From Dasypus novemcinctus (Eukaryota > Chordata > Mammalia > Cingulata > Dasypodidae), in contig NC_080688.1 in the NCBI RefSeq assembly GCF_030445035.2, positions 62,509,949 to 62,573,948 of the forward strand: DNA of 64,000 nt. Direction: 5' to 3'. Positions 31,400-43,343 of this stretch are shown here, piece after piece. Position 1 is the first letter of the stretch; each line of letters begins with the position of its first letter. The position numbers and the translations under genes were made by a program. Below the pieces are notes generated by a model. The model saw only the letters and a list, made by a program, of their open reading frames with translations. It did no database searches and was not told the DNA's origin.

Positions 31400-32400
31400 C
31401 ACACTCCATACAAAAAACTTTGGGGCTTGCAAAGAATTCTATAAAATCCTTAAAGGCAAACATCAGCGCTGAGTCTGTGATGTATGAGATCGAGTTTTCT
31501 TTCTCACCACAGGTCCCTATCCCCTGCCACCTGGTTTTTAACACTGCATGATGCCTCATGCCCAAAGGCTCAGTTGGATGAGCACACGTCCCGAAGAGGA
31601 CCACAAGTCAGGGCCGGACGTGGCCCTGTCTCGGGTCCTTCTCGGGGCCTCTGGCTTCCTGCTGGTCCAGTGGGATGAGGATCCCCTCTCTACTCAGCTC
31701 TCTAGGGAATCATAGGAGATGTTTGTCCAAAAAGCTTTGGAAAGAAAGATATATCCCAGAGTTGATGTTCTAGAAAAAAATGCTAATCTTCTGCCCTCCT
31801 GCCACAAGCCAGCTGCCCAAGTCCCCTCCCTGTGCCTGTCCAGGGACCACCATCTTCCACCCTCAGGGTACCTGCTGGAATGCTGATCCCTCCACCTCCT
31901 GGTCCTCCAGCAGCCAAAGTCTCCAAGGACCCTCCCAGCTTCCTTCCTGGGCCTCTGCAGGCCCCTGCATTTGGCAGCTGCTGGGCCTCACGGCAAGTCT
32001 AGGCCTGGCCTCCCGGCAGGGCTCTGGGTCCCTGGCACGCCCTCCACTGCCCCACCCATCACGTGCACTGCTGCCACCTCCAGAGCTTCCCTAAACCCAG
32101 CTTCACACGTGACACGCCTGGCACGACCCACCTGCATCCGCAGGACCCCTCCCCCCCCAAATACCCAGGATGGGTCCACCACGTGTATGATGTATATGAT
32201 GGCCGAGGAGGAGGAGGAGGAGGATGTGCAAAGGCCTCTGAGGCTCTTGGAGGCACGGCCAGGTGTTGGGAGCCGGGAACCAAGGCCACGGGGTTGGTCC
32301 TTGGCAGGGTTCCCAAGGTCCTGGGTCCTGGGGGCACGAGTGCTCGCTGCTCAGTGCCACACCGGCTTGGCAACCAGAGACTTTCTTGTGCATGTTGCCT
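31400..32400. other. Intron, unique
   Basis: Nothing recognised except a (GGA)n run at 32203-32224. Confidence 0.4.
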
Positions 32401-32403
32401 CAT

Positions 32404-32490
32404 TGGCCCCCCCCCCCTTTGCATATGAGGAAACTGAGGCCCAGAGAGGTCAAGGACTTGCTCAAAGCCACCTAGCTAATTAATGACCCG
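32404..32490 (-). mobile_element. MIR SINE fragment
   Basis: tttgcatatgaggaaactga, ggcccagagaggtcaaggac, ttgctcaaagccacctagct is a clear complementary MIR core. Confidence 0.75.
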
Positions 32491-32894
32491 GTGGGTTCCG
32501 GGAGGCCATCTCTTCTCCCCTCTCTCCCCCTCTTCCTCCCTTTGTCTGATTTCTTTGCCTCGAAGCTTCTGGGCTGGTGGCAGAGTCAGGGGAGGGGAGG
32601 AGCTAGGAGGAGGTGCTACCCCAGGCAGGGGTGGGGTGAGTGTGTGTGTGCCAAGTGCATGCATGTGCAGAAGGGAGTGTTCGGATTCCCTCAAGGATTC
32701 CCAGGGCTCAAGCCAGGAGACGCAGGGAGCTGGGGTTGACCATATCTAGTCACACCTCAGGGACAGAGGTATTACACTCAGGGAGAGCTGACACTCCAAG
32801 CGTGAAAGGGGCTTCCTCTGGAGACTGATGGAGCCCTGGCTGGAGAGGCAAAAAGCTGTGCCTGTGCGCTGAGGCTGCGGGGAGGCTGACTCCT

Positions 32895-33000
32895 CACACC
32901 TGCCGTTAGGGGCACCTGGGAGCTTGCTAAAGCCACACCCCCAGGCCCCATACCAGATCTACCTTTGGGAGGTAGGAATCTATATTTTTATGTAGTTGTG
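32895..33000. mobile_element. hAT-type MER fragment (probable)
   Basis: ggggcacctgggagcttgc, cccccaggccccataccag, atctacctttgggagg in order is typical of old hAT-derived repeats in mammals. Confidence 0.45.
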
Positions 33001-33159
33001 AATTTTTAATACGAACTAGTTGAATTGGACTACTTTGATAAATAAAAATAAAAACTTATAGGGCAAATTCAACTGTACGGAGGACTAATTATTTAATAGT
33101 AACAGTTTTTAACCTGCTCCCTTCCTTCACTTTTGCCCCCAGCACTTTCCCCAAAGGTA

Positions 33160-33300
33160 AGAGTTGTTAATACTCATCACTTATTAAGTCTCAAGGGCTG
33201 TGCCAGACGTGGCCGATACCATGGCCGACGGAAGCCCTCTGGTCCTTGCCCTCGTGGAGCTTATAGTCTGGTGGAGGTGATGGAGGAAATGGCCCACAAA
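33160..33300 (-). mobile_element. L2 fragment
   Basis: agggctgtgccagacgtgg, tggtccttgccctcgtggag and cttatagtctggtggaggtg match the complement of L2 3' sequence well. Confidence 0.7.
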
Positions 33301-33311
33301 TAAAGACGTAA

Positions 33312-33389
33312 CTGTGAGATGTGATAAGGATCAGGTGGGAGAAGAGCAGGCTGTGAGATGTGATAAGGATCAGGTGGGAGAAGAGCAGG
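33312..33389. repeat. 39-bp perfect tandem duplication
   Basis: Two identical 39-bp copies at 33312-33350 and 33351-33389, with no differences, so the duplication is recent. It is formed from L2-flanking sequence. Confidence 0.95.
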
Positions 33390-33399
33390 GACGCCCTTG

Positions 33400-34300
33400 T
33401 TTTGGTGGGCTGTGCTGATGTGGTGGTGGGGGATGGGCAGAGGCGTTCTTGGCTCTTTCCAGATTCCAGCTGTCCAAACCTCCCAGGTGCTTCTGAAGGA
33501 GGCGGTCCTGAATCCCAGCTCAGGGCCCTCAGTTAAGCCATCGTCCCTCTCCCCTCGCTGCTCATTGAGGGGCACTGAGGGACACTGGGGGCCAGGGGGC
33601 CAGGGGGAACCGAGACCCTCCCTGGTCCCCAGGTCGTCACCATGCAGCTGGGGAGACAGGGCGTCATCCATGACAAGGCCGAGTCATGCCCGGCCCCGGG
33701 AGCAGGACGGTACGTAACAGCTGCAGGAGTGCAGGGGACGGGGTGAAGGTCCCCACGGGGTGGGGTGGGCAGGGCAGGCTTCAGGGAGGAAAGTGCCTCC
33801 AAGGAATGGGAGGATCCAGCCACTGGGGAGGGGAGGAGAGCGTGAGCGAGTGAATGAGTGATCAGGTGAATTAATGCAGGGTGACAGAGGGAGGGACACA
33901 CAAAGCACATGCAGCCAAGGGGAAGGGGCTCCACAGGCCTTCCAGAACAGTGATTCCAGCCAGCGAGGCCATGGCAGCTGTGAAGCCGGCAGTACGTCCT
34001 GAAGGTAACCCACTTGCTCCTCTCCTGAAGGCGGGGCTGGGGGCAGTGGCCCTCTCAGCCTTCCTCTGGGACTTTGCCATCTCTTGCTGGCTCTGCCTTC
34101 AGGTATGGTGGCCGCGGACGATGCAGGAGAGAGTCTGATCTGGCCTCATGGAATGAGCTCACACGTGTTTCTCCAAAGCCCTTGGGTCAGCTCCAGAGCC
34201 TCTGGCCCTCGAGGATGTGTCCCAGACACCCGGGACGTTCCTTCCTCTCCCTGTCTGCACACCGACCTGCTGAGGTTGGCTTCTCACACCTTCCCTTTTT
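33400..34300. other. Intron, unique GC-rich
   Basis: No exon or repeat recognised. Confidence 0.4.
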
Positions 34301-34309
34301 GCCTATTCA

Positions 34310-34400
34310 GGGAGCAACCCGTGGCAGGGACCACGTTTGCTTTGTTCACTTCTGCGTTCCCAGTACCTAGTGAAGAACCTGCTCAGGCAATGTTTTTTCT
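34310..34400 (+). mobile_element. L2 3' fragment
   Basis: ggcagggaccacgtttgctt, tgttcacttctgcgttccca and gtacctagtgaagaacctgc follow the L2 end. Confidence 0.55.
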
Positions 34401-34499
34401 TCACTTAAGAAAAGACCTGGGGTGATGGTGGCCACAGTTTCAGGATCTTGTCCCTTCAGAGCCCCAGGTCCTGCACCCCTCACCCACACCAACGTGGGT

Positions 34500-34650
34500 T
34501 GGGACATCTGGCGCCGGCCCTGCCACTGAGCTGACATGAGCTTGGGTGAGTCATTTCCCCTCCCTGGAATTCTGGCCTCTCTGAAAAGTGCCGACAGTCA
34601 TCTGCTCTTCATAGGGCCTGCGTGAGAGAAAAACGTGCATGGTGGTGGAG
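34500..34650 (+). mobile_element. MIR fragment (diverged)
   Basis: ctgccactgagctgacatga, gcttgggtgagtcatttccc and ccctggaattctggcctctc are ordered as in MIR. Confidence 0.5.
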
Positions 34651-35079
34651 AAGCTAGAAGAATTTTGCAGTTCAACTCAATCCAACGATCTGAGCTCAGC
34701 AGCCTGAGCTGCAGACCGGGCACTGGGGATCAGGGGCTTACGAGGCGGTGAGCTCCCCATCCTCGGGGTTACGGTCTGTCTGCCGGGATAGGTGGAGCGC
34801 ACGGAAGGAGTTTAAAAAGGATGCACACTCGGGGGAGAGCGAGGCGGCTTTGAGAAGCTAGAGCCCGTGTTTCAGTAGAGTGAGAGCTCGGGTAAAGCCC
34901 TCCCGAGGGGCTGGCATGTAAGAGGGGACCTGCCTGAGGGCGTTCTCCACAGTGTGCAGAGCATCTCGGGAGCTAGAGCTCTTGGCCTGTACCAGAAAGA
35001 AAGAGCCGTCTGGTGCGGTTGGAGCATAGAGAGCGAAAGGGATATGAAAACTGAGGCCAGAGAGCCCAGACGGAAGTCC

Positions 35080-35560
35080 ATTATATTAGCTAGGATCCGA
35101 CTTGGCTTAAAATCTCTAGTTTGTTTCTCTTACCTCTTTAGGAAGAAGTGTGGATGTAGCAATCCAGGGCTGGTGTGGTGCCCCACAGGGTCAGCGACCC
35201 AGGTTCTTCTACTTATTTCTCTGGCATTCATGACTTCCATCCCCTAAGTCAGTCATAGTCCAGGATGGCTCCTAAAGTCCACTTCTTGTGCTGCATTCCA
35301 GCCACTAGAAAGAAGAAAGGGATGGAGATGGCTTCTTGCATTAAGGTACTTCCTAGGAGTTACATGCACCACTTCTACTTAACTCCTATTGGACAGATTT
35401 TAGGCCCACGGCCACAGTTAGCTGCAAGGGAAACTGGGAAAGTGTCTTTATTCCAGACAGCCAAGTGCCAGGTAAGATGAGGGGTTCTGTTACTATGAAA
35501 AGAGGGGTAGGTGGATATTGGGGATAACTGGTAGCCTCTACCATAATCTCTGGTTCAGTA
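35080..35560 (+). repeat. Old interspersed repeat, copy 2 of the 7465 family
   Basis: Shares with 7465-7960, in the same order and orientation, the cttggcttaaaatctc start, a catgacttccatcccc-like centre and the ctgcaagggaaactgggaaa, agacagccaagtgcc and tactatgaaaagagggg end. It is longer and cleaner than copy 1. Confidence 0.6.
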
Positions 35561-36780
35561 TTTCGATTGAGGAGGTGCACTCTGGTCCAGAGGCCCCCAA
35601 GATGCCGCATGAGTTCAAATGCTGCCCAATAGAGTGGGTCCCCCTCCCTCTTCCACACAGAGGCTCCCTCTCTCCTACCAGTGTGGGTGACTCTAAGGCT
35701 AGCCTCCTCTCCTTAGGAAACCCTCGTTCTCAGGGAGCTGGGCATTTTCACTCTGCTGCTAGAGTGAGAGAGGGGGCAAGGTGTTGGTGGTTGCCGTGGA
35801 GGAGCAGAGAGAAAAAATATTCTATGGACAGTGGAGTAAGCTGGTGGGCAGGCCCAGCAGGAAGGCAGTATTCCTGCTTCCCTGGCTTACCTGAGCACCC
35901 AGGGGTTCAAATAATTTGCGATTGGAATTCCAAACACCTCATTTAGAAACAAGCCCTTGAGACCTGGGTTGCTTGTGTCCTTTCTCAAAGACATTTCCAT
36001 GACAACCCTGGCTTTCCAGCCCGGCCCTCCTCTCTTCTCCCTCCTGTCCTTGGCATCGGGAAAGTCATCCGGGCTCCCCTGGGAACCCGTGGGTGGCCAT
36101 GGAAGGGAAGACCCCACCTGCCCGTCAGGACCACCTCCACTCCTGGGCTCTCACAGGTCAACATGCTTGGGGACGCCAGGTGGGGCTTGGGGTTCTCTCT
36201 GTGGTATATCCAGGCAGAATCCCAGGGCTCACTCTGGGGGAGCCAGGCTGGTCCCGGGCATTTGGTTGAGAGGGTGCTAAATGCCATCCAGACTTGGGGT
36301 GTCCCCGCTGCCCCTGGGAACTCCTGGGAAGCACAGGGCGGGGGAGGAGGGAGGGCCGGAGGGGCAGGGCTTCAGCCGACCTGCAGTTCCACTTCCCATT
36401 AGCTTTAAAGTGGGTGTCCATGGAACGTTTCATTGAAGGCAGGGCTCGGCAATTACAAGAGGTTTACCACTCGACCCAGCCCCTCAATGAACAGCTGATG
36501 GGAAACTGGCGGGAGAAGGAGAGTGCTTGCCTTAGATCCCCCTGCCCGCTGGCCTGGAAGCGGGGCCGGGAACCCGTTTCTCCTGATGCCCATTTGAAAG
36601 GCTTTCCCACCACAGCACGTGAGAGCAGGCCACAGTGTAGTCACATTAGAGCCCGTGGGTGCTCTCAGCGGGGCTTCGTCCTGCTCCAGCTGGGAAAACC
36701 AAGGGAAAAAATGAACTCTCACCCTTGCTTTCCAAAGTGAGAGTTCAACTCAATCCTTCTTCTAAAAAAAGGAAAATGTT
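35560..36780. other. Intron, unique
   Basis: No exon or repeat recognised. Confidence 0.4.
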
Positions 36781-36880
36781 ACTTATATATGTTTATAATG
36801 ATACATAAATCATTATATATGTACCTATGTCTATTTAGATATCTAATTATATATATATATATATATATATAATTTTTGAC
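36780..36880. repeat. AT-rich tract with (AT)n
   Basis: An AT-rich stretch ends in about 12 AT units at 36848-36872; self-complementary and probably polymorphic. Confidence 0.9.
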
Positions 36881-37254
36881 TGGGTCATGCAGGCACATGA
36901 CATGAGATCCAAAAAGGAGGTCAGAGGTACGCAGTGAAAAGCAAGGCTTCCTCCTCCCCTGTGCCCAGCTGCCCAGCTCCCTTCCAGAATTTCCTCTGGC
37001 CCTTTCCCAGATCGTCATGCTCCTTCCCGATTCCTGCTAGGGCTGTGCTCACTGTGGTTATTAATTAAGCCTGATTACAGAAGGAGAATGAGGCAAGCAG
37101 ACTGGGCAAGGGCCTGCCCCGCTAAGGGGCAGGAGGGTGGCCTGGTGTCTCCTTCCAGGTGTGAGGAGGGGATGTGCTCACCTGGACCACTTCTGGCTCA
37201 CCTCCTCCTGTGCTCACCTGAGATGCCGCTGGCTGTGTGCTCCGGGTGAAACCA

Positions 37255-37355
37255 GCTCTCTCTGGGTCTTAGTCTCTCACACTATAAAATGAGGGGTTGG
37301 GAGATATGCCCTCAAAGATCCCCTTTAGCTCAAATTTCCATGATCCTGTTATTTA
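37255..37355 (+). mobile_element. MIR-like fragment
   Basis: tctgggtcttagtctctcac, actataaaatgaggggttgg and ctcaaatttccatgatcctg resemble the downstream part of a MIR-type SINE. Confidence 0.45.
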
Positions 37356-37359
37356 CTTC

Positions 37360-38230
37360 ATGCCCCGTTTCCCCATTTAAAGGAATTAAGAAATAGGGCT
37401 GAAAAGAATAGCTTATTTATGTCCCCTAAGGATTTCAAAGGAATTTACAGAATTATGGAGACAGAATTTGGCTGTTATTGGCCTGCCAAAGGCATTCCCG
37501 CTCCCACCCTCATGCTCACCAAAAATGGGGCAGATAATGGGGTGGCCTCCAACTCTGGGCTTGGGGACAGGTTCAAGGTGACAGGAAGGTCTGAGGACTT
37601 CCCCCTCCAAAGCCAATCTTTTCTCCATGAGGTGGCAGGGTAACCCCATTAGGTTATTGGGATGGATTCTCGGAAAGGCCAGTTTTTCCCAGAGATGAAT
37701 CCCTTTAGGGCTTTTCGAGAAAGTTCGTTTCTACCCAAGACCCCTTAGGCCAGGGTTTACTGAGCCAGCAAGGTGCTCAGGGCTCAGGCACACCTAAAAG
37801 GAAGAACAGACTTTCCACATGATGCATGCCTTGCAGGAGGGCTGTGTGTGTGTTTACGTAGAAGCCAGGCAGGCATCATCCCAGGGCCTTGCCCGCTCAG
37901 CAATGCCTGGGATTCCATCATGGATATCACCCTGGGACTCATTTTCTGTTCTTAAAAACCTTGAAGAGCAGTGCAGAAAACACACAAATAGATGGTGGAA
38001 CGGCTAAGCCTCACCCATTTGGTAACAAAAGCCCCAGAGCTTTGTATTTACAGGCACAGGGTAACCTGGCTTTGACCAATGAAATTTTGGAAAACTGCTT
38101 TGGTGAACAAATAAGAGTGATCTGCAATAACCAGGTCAAGTTCAATTGTACCTAAGTCGATGTGTTCAAAGTCCTTGAGGAATTTTTCTTTTCAACAGCC
38201 CCCTCTGGTCCTTTTCTTTAAACTCCAGAA
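37360..38230. other. Intron, unique
   Basis: Nothing recognised. Confidence 0.4.
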
Positions 38231-38234
38231 GCAA

Positions 38235-38350
38235 AGCAGACTAGAACCAGAAGGAGCCTCAGAGATGGGTGCCCCCACCCACTCCATTTTGCAGAGGTGA
38301 AAATTGAGTCCCAAAGGGGAAAAATCATGGGACAAGGTAGTGACAAAGGT
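38235..38350 (-). mobile_element. MIR-like fragment
   Basis: aaggagcctcagagatggg, cactccattttgcagaggtg and aaattgagtcccaaagggg match the complementary core of a MIR-type SINE. Confidence 0.5.
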
Positions 38351-38434
38351 GAGCCAGAGCCAGGGCTCCTGAGTGGAGCCCACAGAGGCCGCCCAAACCT
38401 GCAAAAGTGTGCAGAGTCAAGCCGAGGCCCGCCT

Positions 38435-38565
38435 CCCCTGCAGCCTGAACGGCAGCTCGTGAGGGCAGGAGTTTGCCTTGTTTGTTCACTGCTGTAGCTG
38501 GGGTGCTGGCCCGGGCCTGACACAGAGTAGGTGTTCAATAAACATTTGTTGAAGGAACGAATGGA
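38435..38565 (+). mobile_element. L2 LINE 3' end
   Basis: ggcagctcgtgagggcagg, tgtttgttcactgctgtagc, gcctgacacagagtaggtg and ttcaataaacatttgttgaa: the classic L2 terminus in sense orientation. Confidence 0.8.
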
Positions 38566-38780
38566 AATCACAACAAATTTTAAATCCGAGGGCTGAATAA
38601 ATGTGACTTTGCGGTGGTATCAGACAAAAACGTTCCTCCCTCTCTGGGCCTTGCCCTGACAGTTTGCAGGAATGTGGCCCTGAAAACGAGCACTCTTCCT
38701 TCTCCCACTTTCTCTGGCTACAGAGGAAGCAAAGGTTGCCTTCTACTCTGGCAGAGTAGATGGCTGTATTCTAGGCTTTA

Positions 38781-38880
38781 TTTTTTTATTTTATTATTTT
38801 TGTAGGAGGTTCCGGGGATTGAACCCAGGACCGCGTACATGGGAAGCAGGCACGCGATTGCGGAGCTACATCCACTCCCC
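38781..38880 (-). mobile_element. Monomeric DAS-type SINE
   Basis: On the minus strand: a ggggagtggatgtagctcc head (A-box region), ggttcaatcccc B-box region (complement of 38814-38826) and an A/T-rich tail. Near-identical tctaggNttt repeats at 38770-38779 and 38881-38890 look like its target-site duplication. The head is of the same family as the dimers at 43344 and 46405. Confidence 0.8.
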
Positions 38881-39084
38881 TCTAGGTTTTTAATATGTTG
38901 AAAGGAACACAGCACAGTGCCCCGGCCAGATATGCTGTTGTTTGCAAAGTTCCAGCTTTCACGGAGCTGTGCCTGCCTGGAAGCGGAGTCTGTCTTAGCT
39001 GCTCCTTGAGTGTGAGGCAACCCTGGAAGCAGGACTATTCCTTCGGTCTCTGGGCCCCCAAATCACCCCCAGGGGCCCCCACCT

Positions 39085-39200
39085 CCCGAGTGCTGGTGGA
39101 TGTCTACTCAGTGCGCAGCCCTGTTGTGGGCCCAGGGGAGAGCACGGGGAGGGGAGGGCAAGGCTGACAAGTCACAGCCCTGCCCTGGGGGACTTCAGGG
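39085..39200 (-). mobile_element. L2 fragment
   Basis: ggatgtctactcagtgcgc, gccctgttgtgggccc and cacagccctgccctggggg fit complementary L2 sequence. Confidence 0.5.
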
Positions 39201-39239
39201 CGCCTGGGGAGCTGAGACTCTCATTGCCCTAGTGAGCGG

Positions 39240-39312
39240 TCCTTGTCTCCCCAGCCTGACTGGAAGCTCTCGAGGGCAGGGAACATGCCTCCTACTTGTC
39301 TTGGGCCTTCTT
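39240..39312 (+). mobile_element. L2 fragment
   Basis: gactggaagctctcgaggg, cagggaacatgcctcctac is the sense L2 pattern. It faces the preceding L2 fragment. Confidence 0.5.
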
Positions 39313-39319
39313 GAAGGTT

Positions 39320-41275
39320 CTGAAGAGAATGGAAGAGATCCCCTGGAATAGCCTGGGCCCCAGGAAGAGGGTGGCCTCCAGACTCCCTTTCAGAGGCCGG
39401 AGGCCCAGGCTCTGCTCTTAAACTGCTTTTCTAAGGACAAAATGTCTTCTGGGATCTTCTCGGGCTCCTCACTCCCACCGTGCACTTCTATAACCAGAAG
39501 AAGTTTGCTTGAGTCAAAAAATCTACAAAAATTAGCATCACTAAACAAAAAAACTGTTTTGGTGTGACCTAACAAAGCTACAAAGAAAAAACTTCAAAGA
39601 CAGAGAATGTGCACTCTGAAATCACTGGCAAGTGGTGCCTTTTGTTGGGTCCACCAGGGGACCCTTCTGTGACTCCAGCCTCACCCATGGGAGGGACTGC
39701 CCGGGCATGCTATTCCAGGTCACCTCTTACCAACAGTCCTAACGAGCCCTCCTCGATCTACTGGCCTGGAGTTTTGGTTTACAATCGGAGTGTGTTCGCT
39801 CCAGAGGCAGCCATAATTGAGGCTGGAGTCTCCTCTGGGGATTTCACAAGGGCTCCTGGGCCAACTCTGCCCTCAGGGCCCCTCTGACAATCTGTTGTGG
39901 GGTTCTGGTTAGGGGTGGCCTTTTCTGAGGACCACGTGACCATCAGGAACATGGAATCCAGCCCAGTGGGTTCCTCCTTGCTCTTCTCCCCTGAGCTGGA
40001 GGCTTGAGAACTCAGAGAGCAGCGGACTCATGGGCCAGGTTTCCTGGAATTTCAGGATGGTGGAAAAAAGCTCTGCATGCAGGAGAGCTGGGCCCTTCGG
40101 ACCCAGTTGGGCCTCTGCCAGGCTCTTGGGTGCCTGTTTTTCCTTCTGTAACAAGAGAAGGGCAGATTGGAGGTCTATGATACCCTCCTTGCTTCTAATG
40201 CCCAAAGACTCTCTGGGTTTCTTGAATATGTCCACTTTACGACCTTTCCCTCTTCTTCAACGTCCTCTCAGGGCAGCTTCCTACATTCTTGGTAGAGGAG
40301 GAGGTGTAGCGCTGCTCTTTGGAACCCATACCTGGGTTGGAGGGCTTGGATGGCAGATGCCTGGAGAGCTCCCATGGGGGCTCTGCAGATGCCAGAGGCC
40401 CTGCCACACCCCTGGCTCAGGGTCACACAGGATCAGGAGTCCAGGAGTTGTTTTGGGTTGGCCCATGTCTGTGTCCAGAAGTCTCTGGAGGAAGCTTTTC
40501 TACCCTAAGTGAATAGACACACATATTCTTCACAAGGATGTTGGCTCTAAGTATGCAGGGTTCTGAGTTTTAAATTTGCCTGAGGCACATTCTCAGTTTG
40601 TGACCCTGGGCATTTCAATTTACTTCTGGATGTCCAAGTCCTTGTTCAGTACTGGTGAGCTCCAACTTTGTGTCTAGAGTTATCTGAGTGCAGGGTGTGG
40701 ACAAAGGGATAAGAATGACTTTATACTTAGGAGAAGTATAAAGAAGGTGGTTGCTCTTAAGGAAGTTAAAATCACTTGGGAAGGAAAGGTTTTATGTAAA
40801 CAAAAAATGGGAGTTCAGTACAAGCTGAGGTCTAATTAAGAGATAAATCTTGTGATACAAGCTTAAGCCCTCTAAAAGACTGGAGAGCCTTGAACTGGGA
40901 ATAACTGACAGTGGCACCCCAACCCCCTTCCCCCACAAGCCCAGCCCTGCCCTAGTAGAACACTTCTTGTTCTTCCCAAACAGCCCTCTCAGATGCCGTA
41001 GTTCATTTTATGATGAGCCCCAGAGAACTTGGGGAGAGGTGATGGAGAGTTGCTCATTGGTGTCCTTCTGCCCTTAGTGGATGGGAGTGCCCAGCAGTGC
41101 AGGATGGGGGATTTCAGAACTTCTTTACAGCACAGTGGTTAGTAAACACGGGGGTCATGAGTGAGAGGAGTAAGGTGGACTCTGAAAGCTAAGCTGGGAG
41201 AGAGCTGTCTCTTTCTGGGATGGCTTAAGTATAGCTTTGCCTTGAGACATTTCCCCATGCTTCCTAGCTTAAGAT
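39320..41275. other. Intron, unique
   Basis: No exon or confident repeat recognised. A weak MIR-like stretch near 40575-40630 was not called. Confidence 0.4.
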
Positions 41276-41280
41276 TAGAT

Positions 41281-41405
41281 GAATGAATTCATTTCTTCAT
41301 TCATTCATTCATTATTCATTCATTCATTCATTCATTCGTTCATGTGTTGACACACATATGGAGTGTCCATTATTTGTCAGGCATTGTCTAGGTGCTAGGG
41401 AAATA
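41281..41405 (-). mobile_element. L2 3' end with (ATTC)n
   Basis: Tandem ATTC units at 41297-41338, then a tatggagtgtccattatttg stretch and tcaggcattgtctaggtgct, the complement of the L2 terminus. Confidence 0.7.
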
Positions 41406-41409
41406 ACAG

Positions 41410-42960
41410 AAAATAAAACAAAGTCTTGGACATTGAAAATCTCATCCTAGCAGAAGGTCTTTGATGTCCTGCTGGAAAGAATGGATTTTCTGAAACTGGC
41501 TTATGGCCTAGTATTCCTGTTGGGTTTCTGGGATTCACACCAAGAGGAAATTCATCATATACATAATTTCCAAGAAATGGGACATAAATCATGAAATAAA
41601 ACATCACTGTGGACCTTATTAAGCAAACACAAATAGGAAGCCACTGGGCTGGCTGGATGAAAGGCTTCTCCCGGGCTGCCCATTTGCTCAGGGCTGTGGG
41701 TTCTCTTTTTATAGATGCAGAGCTTTGGGGGCTTTCCAAGGGTCTTATGGGATTTAGCTTCCTATTCCACTGGATCAGCCCTGCTTGGCCTCCCATCCTG
41801 GCTCCCATATCTGCCTCTCTAGATGTTAGGTAGACCAGATGATCCCTAAGGTCTCCATCTGATTTAATAGTCAATAATTCAGGGATATTCAAGCTAATTG
41901 ACTCTAAACTCAAATTGGAGGATTACATGAATGATAAGCACGAGTGGTGGGGAGGAATTTATCTATAGTAGTGACCTGGAAAGGAAGATGTCTTCTGCTT
42001 GAAAGAAAAGTGCCTCTGGTTCCATGCATCTGCATCAAAACCTTGTGGGAAGAATTGGTTATTGAATACCTAAATGGGTTTTTGGGATCCATTACCTGGT
42101 GTCCTTATATCATATAGTTTCAACCTGGCCTTAAAACCCACATTGCATGAAGCTTTTGATGTGGAGCAAGTTGTGTTTTTGTGATCTTTGGCAATATACT
42201 CTGCCAAACTGTTCTATTTGCCCGTAAGCAACCTGTGACTTTGTGCTTTCAAGATCAGATCCCAGGTTCCCTGAATTTCATGCTTGGTAAGCATGTGTAT
42301 TCCCGGGCCTCTCCCCAGAGCTATGGAAGCAGGATCTCTGAGGTTGTGCCTGAGAATCTAGGTAGGTAAGTCTGATGCCCCATGGCTTCAGACCTTTGCT
42401 ACTTCCCTGCACCTCCATGAGCCCTAGTGCTTATGCAAAGAAATCCTTCTCGGGTTAGGTGTATTGGAAGTTTACTAAGTGGGTTCATCCCTGGAGGTGT
42501 GGGTTGGGCTTGCCTGGTGCTGGCTGAGATGGCTTGGGATGTGGAGGCCTGAATAGAAAATAAAACATGTTGGTTAAAGCATTTGCTCTTCTCCCAACTA
42601 CCTCTCCTCCCCTCTCCCCCCTGCCCACATCACCATCCTACACCTCCAGTGGGTTCTTGGGGGACAGGGCCTTGGCATGGGACAGAGGAGCTGGAGAAGA
42701 CTATGAGAGCCCCAGCTTCCTTGTGGGCCAGGGAGTCCCAGGACACCTTGGTCACAGGTTGGCATAGGCTTTGTCTCCAGCCCCATCCATTGTCTAGGAG
42801 AAGCCAGTTGGCTCTTCTCTTTCAGCATTCAGTTCCATTCTCTTCAGGACAACGTCATGGAGTTGAGTGTTGTTCACTTCCATTGGGGGTCATTAAGTGC
42901 TTTCTCTGTACCAAGGCCTGGCTGTGAATAAGGAAGTGGCCAACATTTACTGAGAGTCTA
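41410..42960. other. Intron, unique
   Basis: A weak MIR-like core may be present near 41815-41870 (accagatgatccctaagg). Otherwise nothing recognised. Confidence 0.4.
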
Positions 42961-42961
42961 G

Positions 42962-43205
42962 CTGGGAGCACAGAGTCTGAGTGAGGCTGCCTGGGCTCAA
43001 ACCCCAGCTCTGAAATTCACTAGCAGTGTGACCTTGGGGAAGGCACTTAATCTCTTTGAACCTCAATGTTCTCATGTTTTAAATGGGGATGATGATAAAA
43101 CCTATCTTCAAGGACTGTTGGGAGAGTTTAACTGATTAACACATGTAGAGCTTAGAACAGTGCATGGCATATAGGAATTGCTTAGTGTACATGCCAACTA
43201 TCATT
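42962..43205 (+). mobile_element. MIR SINE, near full length
   Basis: Covers tRNA-like head through tail: ggctgcctgggctcaaaccc (B box), agcagtgtgaccttgggg, cctcaatgttctcatg, aaatggggatgatgataaa, ttagaacagtgcatggcat. Confidence 0.9.
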
Positions 43206-43343
43206 ATTTCTATGTGCCAGGCACTGTGGTGCTTACTTGGGTGGTTTGGTATCATTTAATTGTACAGTTTAAGTGGTATTGTACTGAGATAAAGAACCCA
43301 ATGTCCAGAAAAGTTCAACTCTTTACCCAAGCTCACAGATCTA
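43206..43343 (-). mobile_element. MIR SINE, left part (split by SINE)
   Basis: atgtgccaggcactgtggtg, atcatttaattgtacag, ctttacccaagctcacag is a complementary MIR. It stops at 43343 and resumes at 43564 after the inserted SINE, giving a tail-to-tail pair with the sense MIR before it. Confidence 0.75.
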
